Notes under the pieces: model-generated
The model's database searches: none
The model's input: the letters and a program-made list of their open reading frames with translations, nothing else
Told to the model about the DNA's origin: nothing
Assembly (NCBI RefSeq): GCF_900104775.1
Contig: NZ_FNSA01000003.1
Location: 744,001 to 808,000 of the forward strand
DNA: 64,000 bases
Source: Tsukamurella tyrosinosolvens
GTDB taxonomy: Bacteria; Actinomycetota; Actinomycetes; Mycobacteriales; Mycobacteriaceae
Direction of reading: 5' to 3'
Translations under genes and position numbers: made by a program
In this document: one piece after another, positions 16,610-24,158 of the stretch
Numbering within the stretch: position 1 is the first letter of the stretch
Layout of the letters: every line of letters begins with the position of its first letter

Positions 16610-17142
16610 CCGCCCCGATGCAGGCGCGTGTGCGTCGCGCCGAGCCCGGCGAGGCCGCGGCGGTGGCAGCGCTCGCGGCGCGGACCTTCCCGCTGGCCTG
16701 CCCGCCGACGCTGCCGCGCGAGCACATCGCGGCGTTCGTGGCGACGCAGCTCAGCGAGGCCGAGTTCGACCGGCACCTGGCCGATCCCGCGCACCGGGTG
16801 CTCGTCGTCGACGGGCCGGGCGGCCCCGTCGGATACGCCCTGGTGCTGCACGGCGCGCACGACGAGGGGCCGGAGGCGCTGCGCGGCGCACCGTCGGCCT
16901 ACCTGTCCAAGCTCTACGTGGACCCCGACCACCACGGCGGCGGCGTCGCCCGCGCCCTGCTCGACGCGGTCCGCGCCGACGCCGCGGGGCTGCCGGTGTG
17001 GCTGGGCGTGAACGCCGACAACGCCCGCGCCAAGCGGTTCTACGCCAAATCGGGCTTCGTGACCGCGGGGGTGCGGGAGTTCACCGTCGGCGGCACGACC
17101 TTCGTCGACGACGTGCTCGTCCTCGACGACAGCGGGGCGTAG
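16606..17142 (+). CDS. GNAT family N-acetyltransferase
   Basis: The 178-residue acetyltransferase has the acetyl-CoA motif A region in LSKLYVDPDHHGGGVARALL and a motif B region in NADNARAKRFYAKSGF. The start overlaps the S4 gene stop by four bases. Its last 103 bases are shared, in antisense, with the end of the adenylate cyclase gene. The substrate is not predictable. Confidence 0.85.
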   Translation: MTAPMQARVRRAEPGEAAAVAALAARTFPLACPPTLPREHIAAFVATQLSEAEFDRHLADPAHRVLVVDGPGGPVGYALVLHGAHDEGPEALRGAPSAYLSKLYVDPDHHGGGVARALLDAVRADAAGLPVWLGVNADNARAKRFYAKSGFVTAGVREFTVGGTTFVDDVLVLDDSGA

Positions 17143-18662
17143 AGGCGGGTGAACTCGTCGCGGCCGCGCAGCTCCAGCTCGTCCGTGAACCGCCAGTGCT
17201 GCGACTCGGCCTCCCGGGCCCCCATGATCGCGGGCTCCGACGCCACCGGCAGCGAGGTGTCGCGCTTGGCGACCTCGGACAGGCGCGCGGACTCGTTGAC
17301 CGGGTCGCCGATCACGGTGTACTCGTAGCGCTCGATCGCGCCGACGTTGCCCGCGACGACCACGCCGTAGGAGACGCCGATCCCGGCCCGCAGGTCGGGC
17401 ACCGCGGCGGGCAGACGGTCCGCGATCAGCCGCGAGGCCCGCAGGGCGCCGCCCGCCGGGTCCGGGTGCGGCAGGGGCGCGCCGAAGACCGCGAGCACCG
17501 CGTCGCCCTCGAACTTGTTGACCAGGCCGTCGTTCTCCTCGACGGCCGTCACGATGACCTCGAAGAACCGGTTGAGCAGCTCGACCACCTCGGTCGCCGG
17601 CCGCTGGCGCGCGAGCGTCGTGGAGCCGACGACGTCGACGAAGAGCACGCCCACCACCTGCTCGGAGCCGCCGAGCTGCACGCCGAGGCCCAGCGCCGAC
17701 TCGGCGACGTCGCGGCCCACGTGCCGGCCGAACAGGTCGCGCAGGCGCTCCCGCTCGGCGAGCCCGGAGGTCATCTCGTTGAACCCGGCCTGCAGCTCGC
17801 CCATGTCGGAGCCGTCGAAGATCCGGACGGCCACGTCGGTCTCGCCGTCGCGCACCCGGCGGATCGCGCCGCCCAGCACGCGCAGGGGAGCGATCAGGGC
17901 GTCGACGTTGAGCAGGGAGATGAGGGGCCCGGTCAGGAGCGCGATCGCGGCCAGGGCGGCGACGGCGACGAAGATGTCGAGCTTGGTGGTGTCGTCGCGG
18001 AAGGTGCCGAACAGCACCACGAGGAAGATGCCCAGGATCGGGACGCCGGAGCCGATGGCCCAGGCCGTCGCGGCCCGCATCCGCAGCCTGCCCTTGCGGG
18101 GCGCGCGATAGCCGGCCTCCAGCGCCTGCGCGGCCGCGGGCCGGAGCGCGAACTCCGTGATCTGGTACGAGATCGCGCAGACCACCACGCCGGACAGGCC
18201 CGTGACCAGCGCGATCTTCGGGATCAGATCGGGGTTGATGGTGCCGTAGCCGACGGTCATCACGACGGTGCCGACGCCCCACAGGAGCGCCTGCAGGGCG
18301 GTCAGGCGCCAGGGCCCGACGATCGCCGCCTTCGCCTGCGCGGCGTTCGGCTCCTCCCGGCGGATCGACCAGCGCAGGGACCGGACGAGGCGGACGGTGC
18401 CGATCGTCGCGCCGAGCACGAAGGCGATCGCGATGTACAGCGGGACCACCAGGTAGTTCATCCACCAGGCGTCCCACGGGATCGACGGTTCGGGGATGCC
18501 GACCGTGGCCAGCGCGATCGCCAGGCCGACGCCGATGAGGTTGGCGACGATCACGCCGATCGTGATGACCAGCTGCACCCGCACGCGGGTCAGGCGCGAG
18601 CTGTCGTCGGCGGACCCCAGGAGGATCGACCCGTAGTCGGCGCGGAGCCGAGGCAGCTTCAT
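17040..18662 (-). CDS. Membrane class III adenylate/guanylate cyclase with HAMP domain
   Basis: The 540-residue protein has about six membrane segments in residues 28-260, a HAMP linker near 262-315, and a class III cyclase domain at about 340-500. Metal-binding aspartates lie in LFVDVVGSTTLA and KFEGDAVLAVFGAP; YTVIGDPVNESARL is the purine-binding region. The layout matches the Rv1318c-Rv1320c group. The reading frame runs about 34 codons past the usual family end (FTRLYAPL) into antisense of the GNAT gene, giving a Ser/Thr-rich tail. A TAACTT element lies 6 nt before the ATG, so the mRNA is probably leaderless. Confidence 0.88.
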   Translation of the reverse strand: MKLPRLRADYGSILLGSADDSSRLTRVRVQLVITIGVIVANLIGVGLAIALATVGIPEPSIPWDAWWMNYLVVPLYIAIAFVLGATIGTVRLVRSLRWSIRREEPNAAQAKAAIVGPWRLTALQALLWGVGTVVMTVGYGTINPDLIPKIALVTGLSGVVVCAISYQITEFALRPAAAQALEAGYRAPRKGRLRMRAATAWAIGSGVPILGIFLVVLFGTFRDDTTKLDIFVAVAALAAIALLTGPLISLLNVDALIAPLRVLGGAIRRVRDGETDVAVRIFDGSDMGELQAGFNEMTSGLAERERLRDLFGRHVGRDVAESALGLGVQLGGSEQVVGVLFVDVVGSTTLARQRPATEVVELLNRFFEVIVTAVEENDGLVNKFEGDAVLAVFGAPLPHPDPAGGALRASRLIADRLPAAVPDLRAGIGVSYGVVVAGNVGAIERYEYTVIGDPVNESARLSEVAKRDTSLPVASEPAIMGAREAESQHWRFTDELELRGRDEFTRLYAPLSSRTSTSSTKVVPPTVNSRTPAVTKPDLA

Positions 18663-18668
18663 GCTGCT

Positions 18669-18674
18669 AAGTTA
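18669..18674 (-). promoter_or_regulatory. -10 element TAACTT, leaderless
   Basis: TAACTT on the minus strand is 6 nt before the cyclase ATG, within the 20-bp gap to the crotonase gene. Confidence 0.5.
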
Positions 18675-18682
18675 CCGGGTAA

Positions 18683-19456
18683 TCACCGCCAGACGGGGGC
18701 GCGTTTCTCCGGGAACGCCGTCATCCCCTCCTGCGCGTCCGGGATCATCGCGTTGGTCGCCATCACCTCGGACATGGCCGCGTAGGCGTCCGGCTCGGTG
18801 CGGTCGATCTGGTCGTAGAAGGCGCGCTTGCCGATCGCGAGCGTTTCGCCGCTCGATGCGGCGATGCGCTGCGCGAGGTCCGCGACGGTCGCCTCGAGCT
18901 GGTCGGCGGGGACGGCGGCGTTGATCAGGCCCCACTCGACGGCGGTCTCGGCGTTGATCATCTCGCCCGTGAGCAGCATCTGCATCGCGCGCTTGCGGCC
19001 GACGGCGCGGGAGAGCGGGATCATCGGCGTCGAGCAGAACAGCCCGATCTTCACGCCCGGCGTCGAGAACCGCGCGTCGGAGGCGGCGATCGCCAGATCG
19101 CACGTCGCGACGAGCTGGCACCCGGCGGCCAGCGCCATGCCCTGCACCTGGGCGATCACGGGCTGCCGCGCGCGGTGCACCGCGGCCATCAGGTCGGTGC
19201 AGGCGGCGAAGATCTCCCGCTCCTCGTCGAGGGTGCGGCCCACCATCTCGCTCAGGTCGTGCCCGGCCGAGAACGCCGGCCCCTCGGCGCGGATCACGAT
19301 GACCCGCACCGCGGGGTCGGCGTCGAAGCCGTCGAGCGCGGTGGTGGCCGCCCGCATCGTGGCGAGCGAGAGGGGGTTGCGCCGGCCGGCGGCGCCGAGG
19401 GTGAGGACCCCCAGGTCGTCGGCGATGTGCGTGCGTACCGGTGCGAGCTCCGTCAT
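18683..19456 (-). CDS. Enoyl-CoA hydratase/isomerase family protein, ECHDC3-like
   Basis: The 257-residue crotonase-fold protein has an oxyanion-hole region AFSAGHDLSEM near residue 62 and GMALAAGCQLVATCDLAIA near 106. The two glutamates that act as acid/base in crotonase are not in their usual places: the segments read GCQLVATCD and KIGLFCSTP. The protein may therefore not be a hydratase and could have another CoA-ester role. A TACCGT element lies 6 nt before the ATG at 19456. Confidence 0.82.
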   Translation of the reverse strand: MTELAPVRTHIADDLGVLTLGAAGRRNPLSLATMRAATTALDGFDADPAVRVIVIRAEGPAFSAGHDLSEMVGRTLDEEREIFAACTDLMAAVHRARQPVIAQVQGMALAAGCQLVATCDLAIAASDARFSTPGVKIGLFCSTPMIPLSRAVGRKRAMQMLLTGEMINAETAVEWGLINAAVPADQLEATVADLAQRIAASSGETLAIGKRAFYDQIDRTEPDAYAAMSEVMATNAMIPDAQEGMTAFPEKRAPVWR

Positions 19457-19462
19457 ACCTCG

Positions 19463-19468
19463 ACGGTA
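19463..19468 (-). promoter_or_regulatory. -10 element TACCGT, leaderless
   Basis: TACCGT on the minus strand is exactly 6 nt before the ATG of the crotonase-family gene. Confidence 0.55.
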
Positions 19469-19472
19469 ACCA

Positions 19473-19958
19473 CTACACCTCGCCGTCCGCGAGGAGTCGG
19501 TCGAGCTTGGCGTAGCCGTCGTTGACGCCCTTCTCCATGCCGCTGGCGAGCATGCCGTCGCGGCTCTCGAAGCTGTCGAGCAGCGAGACCGAGTGCATCC
19601 GCGTGCGGCCGTCGCCGAGGTCCTCGAAGGTCATGGTCTCGAGCGACACCGCGTCGGGCCACTCGTCGAAGGTGAAGGTCTGCACGATCCGGTCCTCTCG
19701 AACGTCGTGGAAGCTGCCGTGGAACGAGTAGCGCTCGTCGCCGCGGGTGTTGTTGTACGCCCAGCTGCCGCCGGTGCGCGCGTCCCAGTGCACGATCTCG
19801 GTGGCGATGTCCGACGGTCCCACCCAGCGCGCGTAGAGCTCGGGGTCGGTGTGCGCGCGGTGCAGCTGCGCCGGGGTCGCCCGGAAGTCGCGGGTGATGG
19901 TGATGCTGGGGAGGGTGGCGGAGGCCTCGATGGCGGCCTCGGCGTTGACGTTGGTCAT
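19473..19958 (-). CDS. SRPBCC/AHSA1-domain protein
   Basis: The 161-residue protein has the START-like fold of the AHSA1 group, with ITRDFRATPAQLHRAHTDPELY and ARWVGPSD at the N-terminal side and a C-terminal helix with SGMEKGVNDGYAKLDRLL. Such proteins bind hydrophobic ligands. It follows an ArsR gene with a 4-base ATGA overlap and an AAGGAG ribosome binding site; ArsR-SRPBCC pairs are a recurrent actinobacterial module in which ArsR controls both genes. The ligand is unknown. Confidence 0.86.
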   Translation of the reverse strand: MTNVNAEAAIEASATLPSITITRDFRATPAQLHRAHTDPELYARWVGPSDIATEIVHWDARTGGSWAYNNTRGDERYSFHGSFHDVREDRIVQTFTFDEWPDAVSLETMTFEDLGDGRTRMHSVSLLDSFESRDGMLASGMEKGVNDGYAKLDRLLADGEV

Positions 19959-20323
19959 GATGCTGCTCCTTCTTCGGTGGGGTTGGGGTTCTCTTGTGCG
20001 TTCATTTCGGCCAGCACCGCGTCGAGGCGCTGGTAGCGCTGTTCGGCGCGGCGTCGGTACCGCTCGATCCACCCGTTCATGAGGTCGAAGACCTCGGCTT
20101 CCAGGTGGGCGGGCCGCGCCTGGGCGCGGCGGGTCCTACTGATCAGGCCGGCGTTCTCGAGCACGGTGAGGTGCTTCGAGACGGCCTGGATGCTCACGTC
20201 GTAGCGCTCCGCGATCTCCGTGAGCGTGGCGTCGCCGTCCGAGAGGCGGGCGACGATGTCGCGGCGCGTGGGGTCCGCGAGTGCCGCGAACGCCTTGGAC
20301 AGGTCGTCGGTGTCGTCGTTCGT
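19955..20323 (-). CDS. ArsR-family regulator with a probable ACG start codon
   Basis: The frame encodes a complete winged-helix ArsR protein: TNDDTDDLSKAFAALADPTR, then DIVARLSDG, TEIAERYDVSIQAVSKHLTVL and an acidic tail. It contains none of the metal-binding cysteines of true ArsR. No ATG, GTG or TTG occurs in frame between the upstream TGA and the conserved N-terminus. The codon at the expected place (20323-20321) is ACG, 6 nt after a perfect AAGGAGG. CTG at 20302 is an alternative, and a GTG at 20197 would remove half of the DNA-binding domain. It heads the ArsR-SRPBCC pair. Confidence 0.75.
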   Translation of the reverse strand, partial: TNDDTDDLSKAFAALADPTRRDIVARLSDGDATLTEIAERYDVSIQAVSKHLTVLENAGLISRTRRAQARPAHLEAEVFDLMNGWIERYRRRAEQRYQRLDAVLAEMNAQENPNPTEEGAAS

Positions 20324-20340
20324 GGTGCACCTCCTTCGTG

Positions 20341-20358
20341 TTCAACCAATCTGTTGAA
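20341..20358. promoter_or_regulatory. ArsR operator candidate, copy 1
   Basis: TTCAAC-CAATCT-GTTGAA is a perfect 6-6-6 inverted repeat 17 bp upstream of the ArsR start. An identical pair of arms occurs again at 20387. Confidence 0.6.
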
Positions 20359-20386
20359 TAAGACGGTACGCCCTTGCGCCGGGGTG

Positions 20387-20404
20387 TTCAACCCCTGAGT
20401 TGAA
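20387..20404. promoter_or_regulatory. ArsR operator candidate, copy 2
   Basis: TTCAAC-CCCTGA-GTTGAA repeats the same arms with a different spacer, centred 46 bp from copy 1. Two copies between the divergent ArsR and ABC transporter genes fit cooperative repression of the ArsR promoter. Confidence 0.6.
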
Positions 20405-20463
20405 AAAGGTTCGACATGGCCGTCCGTGGCGCGCCCGACCCGTGCCGGTGCTAAGAACGACGC

Positions 20464-21912
20464 ATGCGATCAGCCGTCCGCACCGCGTCCCGCGTCCTCC
20501 TCGTGCTGCTCGCGATGGTCGTCGTCGCGGCGCCACTGCCCGCGCAGGCCGACCCGGTTCCGCCGGCGGGCGGTGTCCTGCGGGTGGGCACCGAGGGGGT
20601 CTACCAGGTGTACAGCTACCACGACGACGCCGGGAAGCTCACCGGCTACGACGTGGAGATGATCACCGCCATCGCCGAGAAGATCGGGCGGCGAGTGGAA
20701 TTCGTCGAGACCCCGTGGGACTCGATGATGGCGGGCCTGGAGGCCGGCCGCTTCGACCTGGTCGCCAACCAGGTCGCCGCGAGCCCCGAGCGGGCGGCGA
20801 AGTACGACCTGTCGGACACGTACCTGCAGACCGGCGGATCGATCCTGGTGCGCAAGGGCGACACCTCGGTGCGCTCGCTCGCCGACATTCGCGGGAAGAC
20901 GGCCGCGCAGAGCATCACCAGCAGCTGGTCCGGCGTCGCCGAGAAGGCGGGCGCGAGGATCGAGGCGGTCAACAGCTTCACCGACGCCGTCAACGTGCTG
21001 GCCCAGGGCCGGGTCGACGTCGTCGTCAACGACACGGGCGTCGTCCGCAACTACCTGACGGTGAACCCCGGCGCACCCGTCGAGATCGCCGCGGAGACGC
21101 CGGACAAGGCCGACTCGGTGTTCGCGGCCCGCAAGAACTCCGGACTCATCGCCGAGATCAATCGCGGCCTGGCCGACATCCGCGCGGATGGCACGGCGCA
21201 ACGCATCTCCGACCGGTTCTTCGGCGCGGGAGCGCAGGAACAGCACGGCTCCAGCACGTGGGACATGGTGCGGCGCAACCTGGTCCCGATGCTCGAGGCC
21301 ACGGTGACCAAGACGATCCCGCTCACGGCGATCAGCTTCGCGATCGGGCTCGCGATCGCGCTGGGCGTCGCGCTGGCGCGGATGTCGAAGCGGCGCGCGG
21401 TCAGCGGGCCCGCCCGTGCCTACATCTCGATCATCCGCGGCACGCCGCTGCTGGTGCAGTTGGTGATCATCTTCTACGGACTGCCGTTGGCGGGTGTGGT
21501 CTTCGACCCGTTCCTCGCGGCGATCATCGCCTTCTCGCTCAACGTCGGCGGCTACGCGGCGGAGATCATCCGTGCGGCGATCGGGGCGGTGCCGCGCGGG
21601 CAGTGGGAGGCCGCCACCACGATCGGCATGGACTACCGCACGTCCTTGCGCCGGATCATCCTGCCGCAGGCGGCGCGCACGGCGACCCCGCCCCTCGCCA
21701 ACACCCTGGTCTCCCTCGTCAAGGACACGTCGCTGGCATCCGCGATCCTCGTCACCGAGCTGTTCCGCCAGGCCCAGATCGCAGCGGCGCCCACCTACGA
21801 CTTCTTCATCATGTACGTCGTGGCCGCCTGCTACTACTGGGTGATCTGCCAGGCGCTGAGCCTGGTGCAGTCCCGGCTCGAGGATCGATTCGAAAGGTAC
21901 GTGGCGCGATGA
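20464..21912 (+). CDS. Amino-acid ABC transporter, fused substrate-binding protein and permease
   Basis: The 482-residue protein starts with a signal peptide (residues 1-29, ending AQADP) and a polar-amino-acid binding domain (about 35-255, with YSYHDDAGKLTGYDVEMI). A HisM/GlnP-type permease follows (about 275-475), with the EAA loop GQWEAATTIGMDYRTSLRRI. The binding domain would act outside the membrane, tethered to the permease. The ATP-binding gene overlaps it by ATGA. The substrate class (cystine, glutamine or similar) is inferred from family only. TAAGAA lies 6 nt before the ATG. Confidence 0.9.
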   Translation: MRSAVRTASRVLLVLLAMVVVAAPLPAQADPVPPAGGVLRVGTEGVYQVYSYHDDAGKLTGYDVEMITAIAEKIGRRVEFVETPWDSMMAGLEAGRFDLVANQVAASPERAAKYDLSDTYLQTGGSILVRKGDTSVRSLADIRGKTAAQSITSSWSGVAEKAGARIEAVNSFTDAVNVLAQGRVDVVVNDTGVVRNYLTVNPGAPVEIAAETPDKADSVFAARKNSGLIAEINRGLADIRADGTAQRISDRFFGAGAQEQHGSSTWDMVRRNLVPMLEATVTKTIPLTAISFAIGLAIALGVALARMSKRRAVSGPARAYISIIRGTPLLVQLVIIFYGLPLAGVVFDPFLAAIIAFSLNVGGYAAEIIRAAIGAVPRGQWEAATTIGMDYRTSLRRIILPQAARTATPPLANTLVSLVKDTSLASAILVTELFRQAQIAAAPTYDFFIMYVVAACYYWVICQALSLVQSRLEDRFERYVAR

Positions 21913-22664
21913 CCGACCTGATCTCGGTGCACGGCCTCACCAAGTCCTTCGGCGACGTGGAGGTGTTGCGCGGCATCGACTTCGCCGTCCCGGAGGGCTC
22001 CGTCACCGTCATCATCGGGCCATCCGGGTCCGGCAAGACGACGGTGCTCCGTTCGCTCAACGCGCTCGAACTCCCGGACGGGGGCACCGTCACCGTCGGC
22101 GATGCGACGGTGGACTTCGGCGCGGCGACGCCCGGGAAGGCGGAGCTGGCACGGTACCGCGCGCAGAGCGCGATGGTCTTCCAGTCGCACAACCTGTTCC
22201 CGCACTTCACCGCCCTGCGGAACGTGACCGAGGGGCCGATCGTCGTGCAGAAGCGCCCCGCCGCCGAGGTCGAGCCGGAGGCCCGCGATCTGCTGGCGCG
22301 CGTCGGCCTCAAGGACCACGCGGACAAGTACCCGCACCAGCTCTCGGGCGGGCAGCAGCAGCGCGTCGGGATCGCGCGGGCCCTGGCGCTACGGCCGCGG
22401 GTCGTGCTGTTCGACGAGCCGACGTCGGCGCTCGACCCCGAGCTCGTCGGCGACGTCCTCACCGTGATGCGCGACCTCGCGACCGAGGGCCGCACGATGG
22501 TGGTCGTGACGCACGAGATGTCGTTCGCCCGCGAGGTCGCCGACCAGGTGCTGTTCATCGACCGCGGCACCGTGCTGGAGGCGGGGCGCCCCGCCGACGT
22601 GATCGGCGCGCCCCAGCACGCGCGCACGCGGGAGTTCCTCGACCGCATCCTGCGCCCGCTGTAG
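21909..22664 (+). CDS. Amino-acid ABC transporter ATP-binding protein
   Basis: The 251-residue ATPase shows Walker A GPSGSGKTT near residue 37, Q-loop VFQSHNLFPH, signature LSGGQQQRVGIARAL, Walker B VVLFDEP, SALD and the switch histidine in VVTHEM. It is translationally coupled to the fused permease and completes the importer. The sequence is closest to polar amino-acid/cystine ATPases. Confidence 0.93.
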   Translation: MTDLISVHGLTKSFGDVEVLRGIDFAVPEGSVTVIIGPSGSGKTTVLRSLNALELPDGGTVTVGDATVDFGAATPGKAELARYRAQSAMVFQSHNLFPHFTALRNVTEGPIVVQKRPAAEVEPEARDLLARVGLKDHADKYPHQLSGGQQQRVGIARALALRPRVVLFDEPTSALDPELVGDVLTVMRDLATEGRTMVVVTHEMSFAREVADQVLFIDRGTVLEAGRPADVIGAPQHARTREFLDRILRPL

Positions 22665-22683
22665 GGCCGCAGCGCGGGCCGCC

Positions 22684-22689
22684 TATCGT
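22684..22689 (+). promoter_or_regulatory. -10 element TATCGT, leaderless
   Basis: TATCGT lies exactly 6 nt before the ATG at 22696. Confidence 0.55.
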
Positions 22690-22695
22690 GGGGCC

Positions 22696-23217
22696 ATGGA
22701 TCACGTCCGCCGGCGAGTGACCACCGAGGCGCAGCTCCGCGAACTGATCGCGGAGCCGATCGACCGGGTGCGCGACAAGGTGGTCACCGAGCTCGCGGAC
22801 ATCCATCGCGCGTTCCTCGCCGCGTCGCGCCTGTACTTCGTCGCCACCTCGAACGCCGGCGGCGACCTGGACGTCTCCCCCAAGGGCGATCCCGCAGGGG
22901 CCGTGACGGTGCTCGACGGGCGCACGATCGCCCTTCCCGACCGCCCCGGTAACCGGCGCCTCGACGGCTTGAAGAACCTGCTGCAGAACCCGCACATCGC
23001 CATCGAATTCGTGATCCCCGGCCGCGGCGAGACGCTGCGCATCAACGGCACCGCGACGGTGCTCGCCGACGCCGAGTACGCGCCGCTCATGGCCGTGCAG
23101 GGCACGCTTCCGCTGATGATCACCGAAGTCGCGATCGACGAGGTCTTCTTCCACTGCAGCAAGGCCTTCCTGCGCTCGGAGGCGTGGGACCCGTCGACGT
23201 GGGCGATGGCAGAGTGA
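22696..23217 (+). CDS. Pyridoxamine 5'-phosphate oxidase-like FMN protein
   Basis: The 173-residue protein has a split-barrel flavin-binding fold with FVATSNAGGDLDVSPKGDPAG and IALPDRPGNRRLDGLKNLL, matching the MSMEG_1061-type PPOX proteins. It probably binds FMN or F420 and reduces or oxidises a small substrate. A leaderless-type promoter precedes it, and its stop overlaps the GTG of the PhzF gene. Confidence 0.85.
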   Translation: MDHVRRRVTTEAQLRELIAEPIDRVRDKVVTELADIHRAFLAASRLYFVATSNAGGDLDVSPKGDPAGAVTVLDGRTIALPDRPGNRRLDGLKNLLQNPHIAIEFVIPGRGETLRINGTATVLADAEYAPLMAVQGTLPLMITEVAIDEVFFHCSKAFLRSEAWDPSTWAMAE

Positions 23218-24053
23218 GCGGCATGTACCGCTTCCGACAGGTCGACGTCTTCTCCTCCGCACCGCTCTTGGGCAACCCGGTGGCAGTGGTGCACGACGCC
23301 GACGACCTCACCGACGAGCAGATGGCGGCGTTCGCGCGCTGGACCAACCTGAGCGAGACCACCTTCCTGCTGCGCCCCACCGATCCGGCGGCGGACTACC
23401 GGCTCCGGATCTTCACGCCCGGCGGTGAGCTGCCCTTCGCCGGGCACCCGACGCTCGGCAGCGCGCACGCGTGGCTGGAGGACGGCGGCGTCCCGGCATC
23501 GGCGGGCACCGTCGTGCAGGAGTGCGGCGCCGGCCTGGTGCGCCTGCGCCGCGGTGCGGCTCTCGCGTTCGCGGCGCCGCCCCTGGTCCGTTCCGGGCCC
23601 GCGGACGCGGCCGTCGTCGACCGGATCGCCGCGGGCCTGCGCGTCCCCGCCGCGGAGATCCTCGCCGCGGAGTGGGTGGACAACGGGCCCGGCTGGGTCG
23701 CGGCGCGGCTGCGCGACGCGGACGCCGTGCTCGCGCTGCGGCCGGACTTCGCGGCGATGGGGGAGCTGAACGTCGGCGTCGTCGGCGCGTACCCGGCGGG
23801 CGGTGACGCCGATGTCGAGATCCGCGCCTTCTGCCCCTCGCTCGCGGTGCCCGAGGACCCCGTGACGGGGTCGCTGAACGCGGGCATCGCGCAGTGGCTG
23901 ATCGGTACTGGCGAGCTGCCGGACCGCTACACCGCGTCCCAGGGCACCGCGCTCGGCCGCCGCGGCCGCGTGCACGTCGAGCGGGACGGCGACGCGATCT
24001 GGATCGGCGGCGCCACGAGCACCACGATCTGTGGTGAAGTCTCCGTGTCCTGA
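23214..24053 (+). CDS. PhzF-family isomerase/epimerase
   Basis: The 279-residue protein has the two-lobed diaminopimelate-epimerase-like fold of PhzF proteins. Hallmarks are the N-terminal FRQVDVFSSAPLLGNPVAV, the catalytic glutamate region NLSETTFLL, FTPGGELPFAGHPTLGSA, and EDPVTGSLNAGIAQWL. The GTG at 23214 overlaps the previous stop (GTGA); ATG at 23223 is an alternative start. No phenazine genes are present, so the substrate is unknown. Confidence 0.87.
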   Translation: MSGMYRFRQVDVFSSAPLLGNPVAVVHDADDLTDEQMAAFARWTNLSETTFLLRPTDPAADYRLRIFTPGGELPFAGHPTLGSAHAWLEDGGVPASAGTVVQECGAGLVRLRRGAALAFAAPPLVRSGPADAAVVDRIAAGLRVPAAEILAAEWVDNGPGWVAARLRDADAVLALRPDFAAMGELNVGVVGAYPAGGDADVEIRAFCPSLAVPEDPVTGSLNAGIAQWLIGTGELPDRYTASQGTALGRRGRVHVERDGDAIWIGGATSTTICGEVSVS

Positions 24054-24158
24054 GCCGCTCAGTCCTCCTCCAGCGCGCACGTGATCTCGGGGGTCTCCGT
24101 GATCGCGTGGCGGGCCGGGGCGTGGGCATACCCGAGTGCAACACCGGAAGTGCAGGAG

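Noticed and set aside
22665-22695. GGCC-rich stretch after the ABC transporter as a terminator
   Set aside because: The GGCC repeats do not form a stable continuous stem, so no hairpin can be supported.
23214-24053. Phenazine biosynthesis gene
   Set aside because: The PhzF fold alone is present; no other phenazine genes are near, and most PhzF-family proteins have other roles.
24054-24158. Possible short peptide gene on the minus strand ending in HAITETPEITCALEED
   Set aside because: The frame looks codon-biased but has no ATG, GTG or TTG start before it runs into nagA, so it is at best a gene remnant.
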